Of a stretch of DNA of 64,000 nucleotides, positions 36,455 through 45,746 are shown piece by piece. Made by a program: the position numbers and the translations under genes. The stretch lies in assembly GCF_003987315.1 (NCBI RefSeq), contig NZ_PIPI01000003.1, forward strand, positions 62,001 through 126,000, written 5' to 3'. This DNA is from Aliidiomarina haloalkalitolerans. Its GTDB lineage: Bacteria; Pseudomonadota; Gammaproteobacteria; Enterobacterales; Alteromonadaceae. Below the pieces are notes generated by a model. That model was not told the origin of the DNA. It saw only the letters and a program-made list of their open reading frames with translations, and did not search any database. Positions within the stretch are counted from its first letter, which is position 1. Each line of letters opens with the position of its first letter.

Positions 36455-37386
36455 CCCGCCAACAAACTTGCCGTAATTGGGATATACAACAACACGTTCA
36501 TGGGGAAGGTGATGCCGAGTGCGGCGAGCATGGCTTTGCCGATATCGGCGTCAGGTATCGCAGCCCGAATCGCTGCTGGCGCGGCAATGTAGGAAGCACT
36601 AGCAGTTAATGCACCAAGCACGAGCACCGACCCGACCGGCAACTCGAGGTACCAACCTAGCCAGAGTCCTGGCCAAATTAAGACGAGTGGCATAATGGCT
36701 GCGAAGGCGATCAGTCGCCATAAATGCCATGGAATGGGTCGACAAATCCGCGCTGTGGTTAGGCCCATTTCTAGTAAGAATAAAGCTAATAAGGCAGTAA
36801 AGCCGTTCAGCACTAGGCCTTCAATCGACGCAAGACCTTCGGGCCCATATAACCAGCCAATACCGACACCACCCATTAACAGGATAACACCGCGGCTGGT
36901 GAGCGCTTCATGCCAAATTGCGCCCATGCCTTTAGGCGCGCCAGACTCACCCGAACGCCAGTGATAGAAAGCGAGCATAAGAATAATGGCGGGTAGTTCA
37001 AGAATGACTAAGTACAAAGTTGTTTCTGGTGCCAGCGGTAAGCGGAAACTTTCAGCTAACGCCCAAGCTACCGCGAATGTACCTGCGCTAACTGAACCAT
37101 AGTGAGCTGCAATACTGATGGCATCAACACGGGACAGTTTGACGAGGCGTCTGAGGACTGGCAACAAGATTGGTGGAATCAAAAAGCCCAATGCCATGAC
37201 TGCCAGTAAATGTGTAAAAACCACTGAGCCGCTATTACTGTGTAACGCCAAGCCACCTTTGATACCGATGCTAAGCATAAGCAAGATGGTGAGAATATCG
37301 TAAACTTGTCCAGGAACTTTTAAGTCAGATTTAACCAACCCAGCAATTAAACCGAGGGCAAAAAAGGCAACAACGATATCTGGCAC
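36451..37386 (-). CDS. SbtA-like sodium-dependent bicarbonate transporter family permease
   Basis: A 311-residue membrane protein with about ten helices. The family motifs of SbtA (DUF897) are visible: GLIAGLVKSDLKVP, TILLMLSIGIKGG, AAHYGSVSAGTFAVA and LYLVILELPAIILML. In cyanobacteria SbtA imports bicarbonate with Na+. In proteobacteria the substrate is usually untested. It stands alone, without an SbtB PII-like partner. Confidence 0.85.
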   Translation of the reverse strand: MPDIVVAFFALGLIAGLVKSDLKVPGQVYDILTILLMLSIGIKGGLALHSNSGSVVFTHLLAVMALGFLIPPILLPVLRRLVKLSRVDAISIAAHYGSVSAGTFAVAWALAESFRLPLAPETTLYLVILELPAIILMLAFYHWRSGESGAPKGMGAIWHEALTSRGVILLMGGVGIGWLYGPEGLASIEGLVLNGFTALLALFLLEMGLTTARICRPIPWHLWRLIAFAAIMPLVLIWPGLWLGWYLELPVGSVLVLGALTASASYIAAPAAIRAAIPDADIGKAMLAALGITFPMNVLLYIPITASLLAG

Positions 37387-37470
37387 AGGACTTCCTCAAG
37401 GTATGCGTGAGTGCAAAAGTCTACCATTAATAAAAATACACACGCACGTCATTTTGTACGATTGGTGAAG

Positions 37471-37488
37471 TGGTCACACCGCTGACCA
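37471..37488. promoter_or_regulatory. Candidate operator dyad upstream of decarboxylase gene
   Basis: TGGTCA-CACCGC-TGACCA is an 18-bp dyad in the 212-base divergent gap between the SbtA-like transporter and the 2-oxo acid decarboxylase. It could be a regulator site for either gene. Confidence 0.35.
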
Positions 37489-37598
37489 GTGCTGCTGTTC
37501 TACCACTTTTGCGCCAAGACAGTGTGCGCTTCAGTTGACGTGAATCAACACTTTTTGTTGCTAGTCCGCGCACACTGCAGCGCAAAGAGGAGATTCCT

Positions 37599-39200
37599 AT
37601 GTTACTGGTCGACGCCTTAATCAACGAGTGTAAGCAGTTTGGTGTGAAAGAGTTCTTTGGTATTCCAGGCGACTTTGTATTGCCTTTATTTCAAGCTTTG
37701 CAGCAGCGTAATGCGTTGCCTTTGTATTATTTAAGCCATGAACCATCAGCTGTGTTTGCGGCGGACGCTGCGGCACGAATTAGTAATAATCCAAGTGTCG
37801 TGATTCTCACCTATGGTGCTGGCGCTTTGAATGCAGTGAATGCAGTTGCTCAAGCCTATGTTGAGCATGTACCTCTGGTGGTTATTGGCGGTTTTCCAAG
37901 CCAACATGAGATTGAACGAGGCTTAGCAATTCACCATCAGGCTCGCACCATTGATTCACAGCGCGATGTTTTTCGGGAAGTGACGACGTTGCAAGTGCGG
38001 TTGGATAATCCGAAAATTGCTGCCGAGCAATTGCGCCTTGCGTTTCGCACTGCGAAAGAAAAAAGCCTGCCAGTGTTCGTTGAGATTCCGCGTGATGCCA
38101 CGAATTTCGTGGTGCACGAGATGCCTCCATATCTTCCTCGCGAGGTTGAATATGATGCGGTTGTTGCCGAGGCGGCGAAACTTGCACAGCGTTTGCGGGG
38201 GGCGAAACAGCCAGTGATACTTGCCGATGTTGATGTGCGTCGTTTCAACGCAGTGCAGGCTCTAGAAGCGTTCTCAGAGCAATTTAATATTCCAATTATG
38301 AATACCTTTATGGGGCGTGCGAGCATTGATCAGAACCATCCTTGTTATGCGGGGACGTTTCTAGATCGCACCGACATTCAGGCTGCTCAGTTAATTCGCG
38401 AAGCAGATTTGATCGTGCAGGTGGGGGTGATAAAAACCGACAGTAACTTCGCCGCTCATGCCGAACTATTCCCGCGCGAGCGTGTGGTTGAACTGCAACA
38501 TGGCGGGACACAGATGCCGTTGGCTGCTGTTATCACAGAACTAACCGAGCAGTTAGGCTCAATAATGCCAACGCCTTATGCGCGGCGAAACGCGCTGACG
38601 ACGTCCTCAGAGCCACCGAAAAGCTCGAAACTAACCGCCACGACTGTGGTGCAAGAACTCGACCGTGTATTAAGTGGCGCAGAACAAGTAGTTCCGTTTA
38701 TTTCCGATGTCGGTGATTGTCTGTTTGCTTCTTTGCATGCCAAACCTTCTTTACTGTTGGCTCCGGCTTTCTATGCGTCGATGGGATATGCGGTGCCGGC
38801 AGCCATTGGCGTGCAAGCAACCAGTGGTATGCGGCCCGTGGTGTTAGTGGGGGACGGCGCATTTTTAATGACAGGTTTAGAACTTGGTCATAGTCATCGT
38901 TATGGTTTTGCGCCAATTGTGGTGCTGTTTAATAACCGGCGTTGGGACATGATCAATGCGTTTGCGCCAGACTTGAATTGTACAGAACTCAATGACTGGG
39001 ACTATGTCGGTTTAGCGGAAGCGATGGGCGGCGCTGCACACAGGGTGACAGAGTTAACTCAATTCGCGCCAGCGTTTGTACAGGCATTGCAGGAAGAAGG
39101 GCGATTTACCTTGATTGAAGTGATGCTCGATGAACAAGGACGTACCGAGCGGCTGAATAACTTTGCCCAAGGCTTTTTAACGGCCGATGCAAACTGTTAA
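37599..39200 (+). CDS. ThDP-dependent 2-oxo acid decarboxylase (indole-/phenylpyruvate type)
   Basis: A 533-residue thiamine-diphosphate enzyme with the usual three domains. The N-terminal domain has FGIPGDFVLPLFQAL, the cofactor-activating Glu in LSHEPSAVFAADAAAR, and LTYGAGALNAVNAVAQAYVE. The C-terminal ThDP motif runs from VVLVGDGAFLMTG to VLFNNRRWDM. Sequence character, including GGFPSQHEIERGLAIHHQ, is nearest to indolepyruvate and phenylpyruvate decarboxylases, which convert aromatic 2-oxo acids to aldehydes in Ehrlich-type catabolism or indole-acetate synthesis. The substrate is inferred. An AGAGGAG site precedes the ATG. Confidence 0.82.
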   Translation: MLLVDALINECKQFGVKEFFGIPGDFVLPLFQALQQRNALPLYYLSHEPSAVFAADAAARISNNPSVVILTYGAGALNAVNAVAQAYVEHVPLVVIGGFPSQHEIERGLAIHHQARTIDSQRDVFREVTTLQVRLDNPKIAAEQLRLAFRTAKEKSLPVFVEIPRDATNFVVHEMPPYLPREVEYDAVVAEAAKLAQRLRGAKQPVILADVDVRRFNAVQALEAFSEQFNIPIMNTFMGRASIDQNHPCYAGTFLDRTDIQAAQLIREADLIVQVGVIKTDSNFAAHAELFPRERVVELQHGGTQMPLAAVITELTEQLGSIMPTPYARRNALTTSSEPPKSSKLTATTVVQELDRVLSGAEQVVPFISDVGDCLFASLHAKPSLLLAPAFYASMGYAVPAAIGVQATSGMRPVVLVGDGAFLMTGLELGHSHRYGFAPIVVLFNNRRWDMINAFAPDLNCTELNDWDYVGLAEAMGGAAHRVTELTQFAPAFVQALQEEGRFTLIEVMLDEQGRTERLNNFAQGFLTADANC

Positions 39201-39268
39201 TTTTTGTTGGTTTTTTTCATGGGTGAGAGTATTAATAAGCGTATGACTAATTTGGTACTTACTTGCCC

Positions 39269-40327
39269 ATGAAAATAGCTCCGCAGTTGTTTCCACTTGT
39301 GAATTCAGAGCGCCATCAACGTAAATTACTTCGTATTGTTCTGGTTGTTCTTTTCATCTTTTCGTGTGTCATTGGCAGCCTTAATGTTTTTGCTTTTGGT
39401 GCTTATCAAATTGCGTCGTTTAATTTTATTAGTGCGGTGGCGAGTGTTGGTATTTGGTTTTACTTCCGCAGAACAACCAATTTAGTCGTCGCGTCATGGC
39501 TACTCATTACGGCTGTTTTGTTTAATTTAGCAGCGTTTATGGGGACGTCCAAAGGTGCTGCGTATTCCATTATTTGGATAACTGTTTTGCCGCCTTTGGC
39601 GTTCTTTTTATTAGGTCGGCGAGCCGGCTCTTGGGTGACCGGTATTGCATTTGTGGCCACGGTCGCATTTATAGTGTTTCATTTGCGGCCACTGTCCGAC
39701 GTTAATTTTACGACAGGTGCCATTTTAAACATTGCGGAAGTGCTGCTTGTTTTGTGGTTGCTATTCCGTTTCTATGAAGGCTCGCGTAGCGATGCATATC
39801 GTGAACTTGAGCGACTTTCTGTGGTAGATAAACTTACCGGAATCCATAACCGGTCAAAGCTCGATCAACTACTTGCTGCCCATATTCAACTTGCTGCACG
39901 CACAGACATGCCGCTTAGCGTTATCTTAATTGATATCGATCATTTCAAGCGAGTGAATGACCATTATGGTCATCTGTTTGGTGACGTTGTACTCCAGCAG
40001 TTTGTTGAGTCTATTTGCGGAGCGGTGCGGCAAACTGATGAGTTTGGCCGCTGGGGTGGCGAAGAATTTTTATTATTGTGTCCGGCAACCTCAATCCAAG
40101 ATGCTGAGGCTTTAGCGAATAAATTACGGCAGATTGTGTCTGCTTCAGTTCACACAGATAACGGTTCGATAACCTTCAGTGCGGGCGTCACAAGTGTCCG
40201 TTCACTGGTCCCTTCATCCAACGTTATCCGCGAAGCTGACCATGCGTTGTATGCGGCAAAGAACGCCGGCCGCAACCGAGTTGTTTGTTATACGCCAGAG
40301 CTAGAGTCGTTGCAGAATTTTATCTAA
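39269..40327 (+). CDS. Membrane-bound diguanylate cyclase
   Basis: A 352-residue protein with about six N-terminal membrane helices (about 20-170) and a C-terminal GGDEF domain. RWGGEEF is intact, [13 protein letters not shown] and [16 protein letters not shown] are conserved, and RQTD five residues before the signature is a canonical inhibitory site. It should synthesise c-di-GMP and be feedback-inhibited. The membrane region resembles the helix bundles of other membrane cyclases but shows no recognised sensor signature. An in-frame TTG at 39263 is an alternative start. The 3' end overlaps the convergent DUF188 gene by 27 bases. Confidence 0.87.
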   Translation: MKIAPQLFPLVNSERHQRKLLRIVLVVLFIFSCVIGSLNVFAFGAYQIASFNFISAVASVGIWFYFRRTTNLVVASWLLITAVLFNLAAFMGTSKGAAYSIIWITVLPPLAFFLLGRRAGSWVTGIAFVATVAFIVFHLRPLSDVNFTTGAILNIAEVLLVLWLLFRFYEGSRSDAYRELERLSVVDKLTGIHNRSKLDQLLAAHIQLAARTDMPLSVILIDIDHFKRVNDHYGHLFGDVVLQQFVESICGAVRQTDEFGRWGGEEFLLLCPATSIQDAEALANKLRQIVSASVHTDNGSITFSAGVTSVRSLVPSSNVIREADHALYAAKNAGRNRVVCYTPELESLQNFI

Positions 40328-40750
40328 ATGATTGGCGAACCGCTGACGGTCTGCTTGGTTCAGTGGCGGTGGCCCGCCACTTTGGATGCCGCTCGAACGC
40401 ATGGTGTCCATAAAATCACGAATATTCAGGCGCTCACCGATATTCTCTTCGGTAAACAACTCGCCACGCGGGCTTAAGGCTTGGGCGCCTTTAGCAATCA
40501 CTTCGGAGGCGAGCGGAATATCGCTGGTGATCACAAGGTCATTGGCCTGTACTCGGCGCACAATTTCATTGTCCGCAACGTCAAAGCCGGCACTTACCTG
40601 AATACTTGTAATTAACCCGCCTGGTGGTGTTTTAATTCGTTGATTCGCTACCAGCGTCAGCGGAATTTGCTTCCGCTGTGCGGCGCGAAACAAAATGTCG
40701 CGAATGACGACCGGGCAAGCGTCGGCGTCAACCCAGATGGTTATGCTCAT
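40301..40750 (-). CDS. YaiI/YqxD family protein (DUF188)
   Basis: A 149-residue protein of the UPF0178/DUF188 family. It begins [19 protein letters not shown], with the acidic cluster expected of PIN/NYN-like folds, and continues [30 protein letters not shown] and [11 protein letters not shown], all family hallmarks. The fold suggests a nuclease-like metal site, but no activity is established. Its ATG overlaps the stop of the HEPN-domain gene upstream, so the two are translationally coupled. Confidence 0.9.
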   Translation of the reverse strand: MSITIWVDADACPVVIRDILFRAAQRKQIPLTLVANQRIKTPPGGLITSIQVSAGFDVADNEIVRRVQANDLVITSDIPLASEVIAKGAQALSPRGELFTEENIGERLNIRDFMDTMRSSGIQSGGPPPLNQADRQRFANHLDKILQRL

Positions 40751-41412
40751 TCAGGCTGCTCACGAAAGTAAATAGCTGGCGCCCAGAGGTCGTGGGCGTT
40801 CTTCATCATCAATTTGATCATAATAGGGATGATTTGGCCAAGAATCTCAGTGGCATTTTTCAGCTGCTTACGATTTAGGCTACCGCCATAAGTTGCCCCA
40901 CCGTGCACGAGTTGATTGCGAAGCGTGTACATTCGGTCGAGGAGAATACTCAGTGACACCGCAATGTCTTGTTGGGCCAGAGCCTGGTTAGCGCGGTGCT
41001 TGGCTTTTTCGAAAGGCTCTTTCCAAGCGTCCGCATCGGTGCGGCCGTTCACGGAATCCCAATATGGCTGAAAGACATATTCGTTGTTCATAAAGCTCCG
41101 AATAGCCGCCGGATAGTGGGTCCAAATCACGTTATATAGTTCACGATCCTTGTCGTAGGTGACTAAGCGATTAATAAACTGCTGGAAAGTATCGCGCTCG
41201 CCGCTACGAATTTCGTTGTCGTAGTCGTTCGCATAGGCGGCGTTAAATGAAATCCATAAGGCAATAAATTCACCGTCGAGGTCGTTATTCTCACGTTCTT
41301 TCTCGGCTTTTTGCAGCCAACTCAGCGCGCGATGCACGCGTAAGTTAATTCCTTGCGCCCAACCGTCGCGATACCCACGCTGATACGCCTTCAATTGTTT
41401 AAATGTTTTCAT
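40747..41412 (-). CDS. HEPN-domain protein
   Basis: An all-helical protein of 221 residues. The segment [20 protein letters not shown] contains the R-x4-H motif (RNQLVH, about residues 168-173) that defines HEPN domains, and the preceding helix with the [17 protein letters not shown] segment fits the Apea/SWT1-like HEPN group. HEPN proteins are often metal-independent ribonucleases in toxin, antiviral or RNA-processing systems. The gene is immediately upstream of, and overlaps, the DUF188 gene. Repeat copies fill the region upstream of it. Catalytic function is inferred from the motif only. Confidence 0.75.
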   Translation of the reverse strand: MKTFKQLKAYQRGYRDGWAQGINLRVHRALSWLQKAEKERENNDLDGEFIALWISFNAAYANDYDNEIRSGERDTFQQFINRLVTYDKDRELYNVIWTHYPAAIRSFMNNEYVFQPYWDSVNGRTDADAWKEPFEKAKHRANQALAQQDIAVSLSILLDRMYTLRNQLVHGGATYGGSLNRKQLKNATEILGQIIPIMIKLMMKNAHDLWAPAIYFREQPE

Positions 41413-41492
41413 TTAACATTCCCTCGCTGGCTATCGTCACTACTATCGCAACTACTATAGCCGAAAGCATGCGCAACCGGAACCCGCCACCG

Positions 41493-41626
41493 CATTCCAG
41501 CTACGGTCCCTAATACCATTAGCGCGCCCGTTAGGGACCGTAGCTGGAATGGCATTTGGCGCGCCCGGTAGGGACCGCAGCTGGAATGGCATTTGGCGCG
41601 CCCGGTTGGAACCGTAGCTGGAATGG
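41493..41626. repeat. Cluster of four intergenic repeats, inverted and tandem
   Basis: The first copy (41493-41513) and second copy (41531-41551) are perfect 21-base inverted arms containing CATTCCAGCTACGGTCCC. Copies three (41571-41588) and four (41608-41626) repeat the second in tandem at about 37-bp spacing, separated by a GGCATTTGGCGCGCCCGGT linker. The cluster lies between the HEPN gene and a small membrane-protein gene transcribed away from each other. Confidence 0.88.
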
Positions 41627-41663
41627 CATATGCTTGAAAGGATAGGAGAAACAGGAGGCGGTG

Positions 41664-41978
41664 GTGCGGAAGATTATTTTGACGGCTTTGGGCTGCGCTT
41701 GTCTGGCGTTGTTACTCGGTTGGCTAGTAACGGCGCAGGCGAATGCCAGTTCCTCGAACGATAGTGCGTCGCTGTTAATTGTGTTGGTGTCTATTCCACT
41801 ATTATTGGCGTCGGTCGTATTTTCCTTCGGTGCTTCATGGGTGTTACGTTCGGCTCAGCAGCGTCAAGCGCACGGCATCACAACGCTCGCGTGGCGCTGT
41901 GCGTTCGCTCTCAACCTATTGCTGTCACTGGCTTACCTCACCGTCTTCGGCTATCTGGCGAGCTTGTTATTTCGTTAG
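41664..41978 (+). CDS. Small hypothetical membrane protein
   Basis: A 104-residue protein with three hydrophobic segments (about 3-22, 33-56 and 76-100). I recognise no family. The strong AGGAGG at 41653-41658 favours the GTG at 41664; a second GTG at 41661 is almost equally possible. It follows the repeat cluster and converges on the hydrolase gene. Confidence 0.55.
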   Translation: MRKIILTALGCACLALLLGWLVTAQANASSSNDSASLLIVLVSIPLLLASVVFSFGASWVLRSAQQRQAHGITTLAWRCAFALNLLLSLAYLTVFGYLASLLFR

Positions 41979-42012
41979 TTATTGCACTAGTCACTGCGCT
42001 GAGCCAGTCCGA

Positions 42013-42864
42013 CTAGTCAATCTGTGCACTTTCGCGCCGCTGATCTTCAAGGCGGGCGAGAAACGCTTCAATGTCACTATATGCAGAGCTCCAAAATCGC
42101 AACGGGCTGGCGAGGCTCGCGACCATATCGACGTGGCGAATACGCGAGTAGTAGCGACTTTCGACATCCACCTCAAGCGCTTCTAACCGTTCTGCATAAC
42201 GTTCGGAGTGCTCAGGTTTGGCGACGGTGTCAGCTTGACCATGCAGTAATAGGGTGGGTGGATGGGTTGCGTCGGCTAATTCAATTGGATTCGCTTCGTC
42301 ACCCTCAACACGGCTGAACTTCTCGCGCACGCGGTCGTGCTCGAGGGGTAAATCGTAAGGACCGGACATGCCAATTAGGGCAATGACTTGATGACGAATG
42401 TCGCTTAAGTACTGAGGATCGGTAACGAGTAAGGCTGCGGTATGCGCACCGGCAGAATGACCAACCAGAATAAACTCAACGTCTCTGTCCGCTTGGTCGG
42501 CATAGCGCCGCATGGCCGCTGCGACATCAATGATAAAATCAGGAAACTCAACCTCTGGAAAGACCCGATAATCTGGAATTATGGTTTTGTAGCCGAGGCG
42601 AGTGAATGCTTGGCCAATGAACTCGAAATCCTCCTTATTTCCTTCCTCCCAGGCACCGCCATAAACAAAAACGACGACGGCACTGTGTTGCGCAGAGCGA
42701 GGGTGGTAGACGTCGAACTGTTGGCGCGGATGCTCGCCATAGGATCGGTTCGACTCGAGCGTGTATGTGCCACTTGGGGTGACGACATTGAGAACTCGCG
42801 CAGGCTGACAGGCCGTGGTTACGAGTGCTGCTACAATAATTAAGGCAACGAGATAATAGTTCAT
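42013..42864 (-). CDS. Alpha/beta hydrolase lipoprotein (esterase-like)
   Basis: A 283-residue protein with a lipobox (VTTAC, Cys about 19), so probably membrane-anchored outside the cytoplasm. The hydrolase fold is shown by the oxyanion segment VVVFVYGGAWEEG, the nucleophile elbow LVGHSAGAH (Ser about 136), the Asp region TLLLHGQADTV and the His of SRIRHVDMV. The pattern fits hormone-sensitive-lipase or kynurenine-formamidase-like carboxylesterases. The substrate is unknown. Confidence 0.8.
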   Translation of the reverse strand: MNYYLVALIIVAALVTTACQPARVLNVVTPSGTYTLESNRSYGEHPRQQFDVYHPRSAQHSAVVVFVYGGAWEEGNKEDFEFIGQAFTRLGYKTIIPDYRVFPEVEFPDFIIDVAAAMRRYADQADRDVEFILVGHSAGAHTAALLVTDPQYLSDIRHQVIALIGMSGPYDLPLEHDRVREKFSRVEGDEANPIELADATHPPTLLLHGQADTVAKPEHSERYAERLEALEVDVESRYYSRIRHVDMVASLASPLRFWSSAYSDIEAFLARLEDQRRESAQID

Positions 42865-43067
42865 AGTCCGCCGGTAAAGTTGGTTTTTTAAGCGTAAATT
42901 TATGTTGTATGACTACATTTACGTCATTATGACTGTTAAAGTTTAATTGTTCCTGTTCGTGGCGAATGTTGCTGCAGTGCGAGTCAGTTCTTTGAGCACA
43001 AAAGCTGAGTGCATAAGCTGAGTCCATGACACGGGTTCATTCAATGAGTAGTAAGGAGGCGTAGAGC

Positions 43068-43466
43068 ATGCGGTACTTTCGGTTACTAACAGCAGTTCTG
43101 CTGGCGTGCACGTTATCCGGCTGCATCATTTACTACAATTCAGGCGGATTTAACTCGGGTCGGTATTATATTGTTTCGACTGTGGTCGGTGGCCAAGGGC
43201 AAATTAATCCGCGCTCCGCGCAGGTTCTCGACGGCGAGCGCTTAACCATTACTTTGTCACCCGCCTCAGGGTGGACAGTTGGAACCGCAAGCGGCTGTAA
43301 TGGCCAACTTCAGCAGGACACTTATGTTACGGGTCGAATTCGAGCCGATTGCTCAGTGCGGATTGAATTTGTTGAAATCGTTGGCGACCAAGCGAACATC
43401 TTCACAACGACCAGCTGGACTAATTCTGCGGGTTACACCCTAACGGTTATTGAGCCAAGTGGTTAA
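43068..43466 (+). CDS. Small lipoprotein with InlB B-repeat-like domain
   Basis: A 132-residue protein with a clear lipobox (CTLSGC, Cys about 19). The region STVVGGQGQINPRSAQVLDG followed by LTITLSPASGWTVGTASGCNG resembles the divergent InlB B-repeat domain, a small beta fold common on bacterial surfaces. The cysteine pair in GCNG and RADC may form a disulphide. A strong AAGGAGG precedes the ATG. The role is unknown. Confidence 0.65.
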   Translation: MRYFRLLTAVLLACTLSGCIIYYNSGGFNSGRYYIVSTVVGGQGQINPRSAQVLDGERLTITLSPASGWTVGTASGCNGQLQQDTYVTGRIRADCSVRIEFVEIVGDQANIFTTTSWTNSAGYTLTVIEPSG

Positions 43467-44143
43467 GCTTTGCTTTTAACTTGCGGCCAAGGTTGTGCCC
43501 AGGGCTGCAAAAAAGCAGGAAACTCATCCCAATGACACGGCATAAAACCATCTTCTTCGCCCGGTAACAGAAAAAACGTCAGCTGTTCGCCCTGCCAAAT
43601 AAATCTTAAAGTCATGGCATGTAACATGAGCCTAGGTGCGGGCTCACCACCGTATCGGGTGTCACCCATTATCGGGGCGCTCAGGCTTTTTAAAGCAACA
43701 CGAAGCTGGTGTGTTTTGCCGGACAGGGGCCGTAGCAAGTACAAGCGGTAACCAAGACCGGTGCCAAAACTAAAAAATTGCGTGCTGGCGGGTTGTTTTA
43801 GGCTTGTCGTTAACATCCAATTGCCGTTGCGACTTTTAACCATGTCTCCTTGAATCAATCCTTGTTTCTTCTTTGGCTTATTACCGCCAATGGCCACGTA
43901 ATACTTGTCGATCGCATGAGCTTCAAATAGACGACCAAACTCGCGCGCGGCGTCTTTGTGGCGTGCGATAATCAGCAGACCACTGGTATCTTTGTCGAGA
44001 CGATGAACCGGATAGAGCGACTCGCCAGTTTGTTGCTCGAGCAATGTCACCACGCCCAGCTCCTCACCGTCACAGTGCATGCCGAGTCCCGAGCTTTTGT
44101 GAACGACATAAAAGTCCGCATGTGTTTCTAAAATTTTCAGCAT
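43463..44143 (-). CDS. RluA-family pseudouridine synthase
   Basis: A 226-residue RNA pseudouridine synthase. The catalytic motif VHRLDKDTSGLLIIAR contains the essential Asp, and RPLSGKTHQLRVALKSLSAP and GDTRYGG are the other family motifs. No S4 domain precedes the catalytic domain, as in the TruC/YqcB-like short members, so the target is a small number of tRNA or rRNA uridines that I cannot specify. The ATG at 44143 is chosen; a GTG at 44152 is in frame. It overlaps the convergent lipoprotein gene by four bases. Confidence 0.87.
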   Translation of the reverse strand: MLKILETHADFYVVHKSSGLGMHCDGEELGVVTLLEQQTGESLYPVHRLDKDTSGLLIIARHKDAAREFGRLFEAHAIDKYYVAIGGNKPKKKQGLIQGDMVKSRNGNWMLTTSLKQPASTQFFSFGTGLGYRLYLLRPLSGKTHQLRVALKSLSAPIMGDTRYGGEPAPRLMLHAMTLRFIWQGEQLTFFLLPGEEDGFMPCHWDEFPAFLQPWAQPWPQVKSKA

Positions 44144-44162
44144 ATTAACCACATCGCATTAG

Positions 44163-44197
44163 GGACCGGGGCTGGAATGGCATTCCAGCCCCGGTCC
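44163..44197. repeat. Intergenic repeat, perfect hairpin
   Basis: GGACCGGGGCTGGAATG and its exact complement CATTCCAGCCCCGGTCC are separated by a single G. This member has the C-rich core (CAGCCCCGG) also seen at 8148. It lies between the M24 peptidase and the pseudouridine synthase genes and could stabilise or terminate transcripts. Confidence 0.85.
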
Positions 44198-44252
44198 GCA
44201 ATCACGTTCTTCGCGAACCCGCTTTAACGAACTCTCTTTAACGAACCCTTTT

Positions 44253-45614
44253 TTAACGTACAAGGTGCCATTGGGTTTGACGGCCGGCGAGATAAATTAC
44301 GCGACTGCCATCGAAGTAGGCACTTTGCTCCAATTTGACCTGCACGAGCTGGTTATCCCATTCCGGAATCGCCTGTTTCACATAGCCTTCAATCGCATAG
44401 CCGGTATTGGCATACAGCGGCCAGTCGCCTTGAATAGGTGTCGGCCCTTGGTTGTCCCACATGCCAATAGTTGGGCCCGGAGCGTGCCCGAAGAACCCGA
44501 GTGGGTGCGTGTAGGTGCTGCTAAGAATACCTTCGGCGCGAGCTTTTTGCTGTGTCGCTGCAAGGATTTCATTGCCGGTACGGCCAGTTACAAACTCACC
44601 CGTGAGAATGTCCTGCCAGCGGTTGCCAGTGGCCAACGCTGACTTAAACGACTCAGGAATGTCGTCTTCGTCGGCGCGCAGCACATAGGCCATTTCTTGG
44701 GTGTCAGTGCAGAGCTTGAAGTAGCAAATACCGACGTCGGTATGCAGCACATCACCGCGTTGAATTACGCCACTCTCACCACAAAATGGCGTGTCTTCTT
44801 CGCAGGTAATGCCAGGGCGCTGGAAAGTCACGTACGGCATAAACCAAATCGGCAGCTCGAGTTCACTGAAGCGTTCGCGAATATACCACGCCACCTCGTC
44901 GGTTGTGGTAACGCCGGGGGTAATCACACGTGAGCTGAAAGCTTCGCTAATAACGCCACGGGCAATACCAACAATATGCGGATACACAGCGAGCTCTTGT
45001 TCCGTGCGTTGCTCTATCCAGCGGACAACCAAATCTTCAGCGGAAACCAATTGGTTTTGGAATTCATTCGGAAGCACTTCGAGCAGCCGTTGATGCATGC
45101 CTTGGGTTAAACCATCGGCCACCGACCAATCTCGTGACACGTTAATCCCGATCCGCTGCGGGTTTTTCGCCACAATCAGTTCACCAAGGGCTTGCCACTG
45201 TTCGTCTAAACTGCCACCTTGCCATGCTGAGTCATAAGGGCCGCCCAGAGGATAGGTGTTAACGGTTTCGCGGGTGACAGTGCCATCCGCCTGACGGTGA
45301 AACACCAACATAGTGGTGCGGCGTGCAGCAAAGGTAGGCTGTGGCACCAAAGTAAAGTAGACCGGATCTTCGGCTTTCTCGCGGTTAATCACTAACCACA
45401 TGTCGAGATTCTGCTCGGCCATAAGAGCAGGTAACAAATTATCTAAACGGTCGGTCAACATGCGGTTTTCTGGCCCAATTCGCTCCCGATGAGGCACAAT
45501 CGAAAACTCATTGGCACTATTAATGACGCGACCTTGTTCAAATTCTGTCGCGTTTACAGTGGTCAGCGCCGGCAATGCCAGCCCAGCTAAGATTGCAAGA
45601 GTAAGTCGTTTCAT
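44253..45614 (-). CDS. Secreted M24 family aminopeptidase (Xaa-Pro/creatinase fold)
   Basis: A 453-residue protein with a signal peptide (LTLAILAGLALPALTTVNA). The N-terminal half is the creatinase-type domain (VINREKAEDPVYFTLVPQPT). The C-terminal pita-bread domain has candidate metal ligands in HTDVGICY, the FGHAPGPTIG segment and VKLEQSAYF. These enzymes remove N-terminal residues before proline. Periplasmic export fits a peptide-degrading lifestyle. FCGES and TCEED cysteines suggest a disulphide. It stands alone between convergent and divergent neighbours. Confidence 0.85.
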   Translation of the reverse strand: MKRLTLAILAGLALPALTTVNATEFEQGRVINSANEFSIVPHRERIGPENRMLTDRLDNLLPALMAEQNLDMWLVINREKAEDPVYFTLVPQPTFAARRTTMLVFHRQADGTVTRETVNTYPLGGPYDSAWQGGSLDEQWQALGELIVAKNPQRIGINVSRDWSVADGLTQGMHQRLLEVLPNEFQNQLVSAEDLVVRWIEQRTEQELAVYPHIVGIARGVISEAFSSRVITPGVTTTDEVAWYIRERFSELELPIWFMPYVTFQRPGITCEEDTPFCGESGVIQRGDVLHTDVGICYFKLCTDTQEMAYVLRADEDDIPESFKSALATGNRWQDILTGEFVTGRTGNEILAATQQKARAEGILSSTYTHPLGFFGHAPGPTIGMWDNQGPTPIQGDWPLYANTGYAIEGYVKQAIPEWDNQLVQVKLEQSAYFDGSRVIYLAGRQTQWHLVR

Positions 45615-45746
45615 AGTTATTGTCGCGACGCCTAGCGTCCGTCCTTTTTAAGTGTTCGAATTAACTGAATTATCCTACCGCAATTCGGCATGCAAGGGGA
45701 ATGCATGATATTCTGCGACTTGGTATCGACGGTCAATGAGAGCAAC

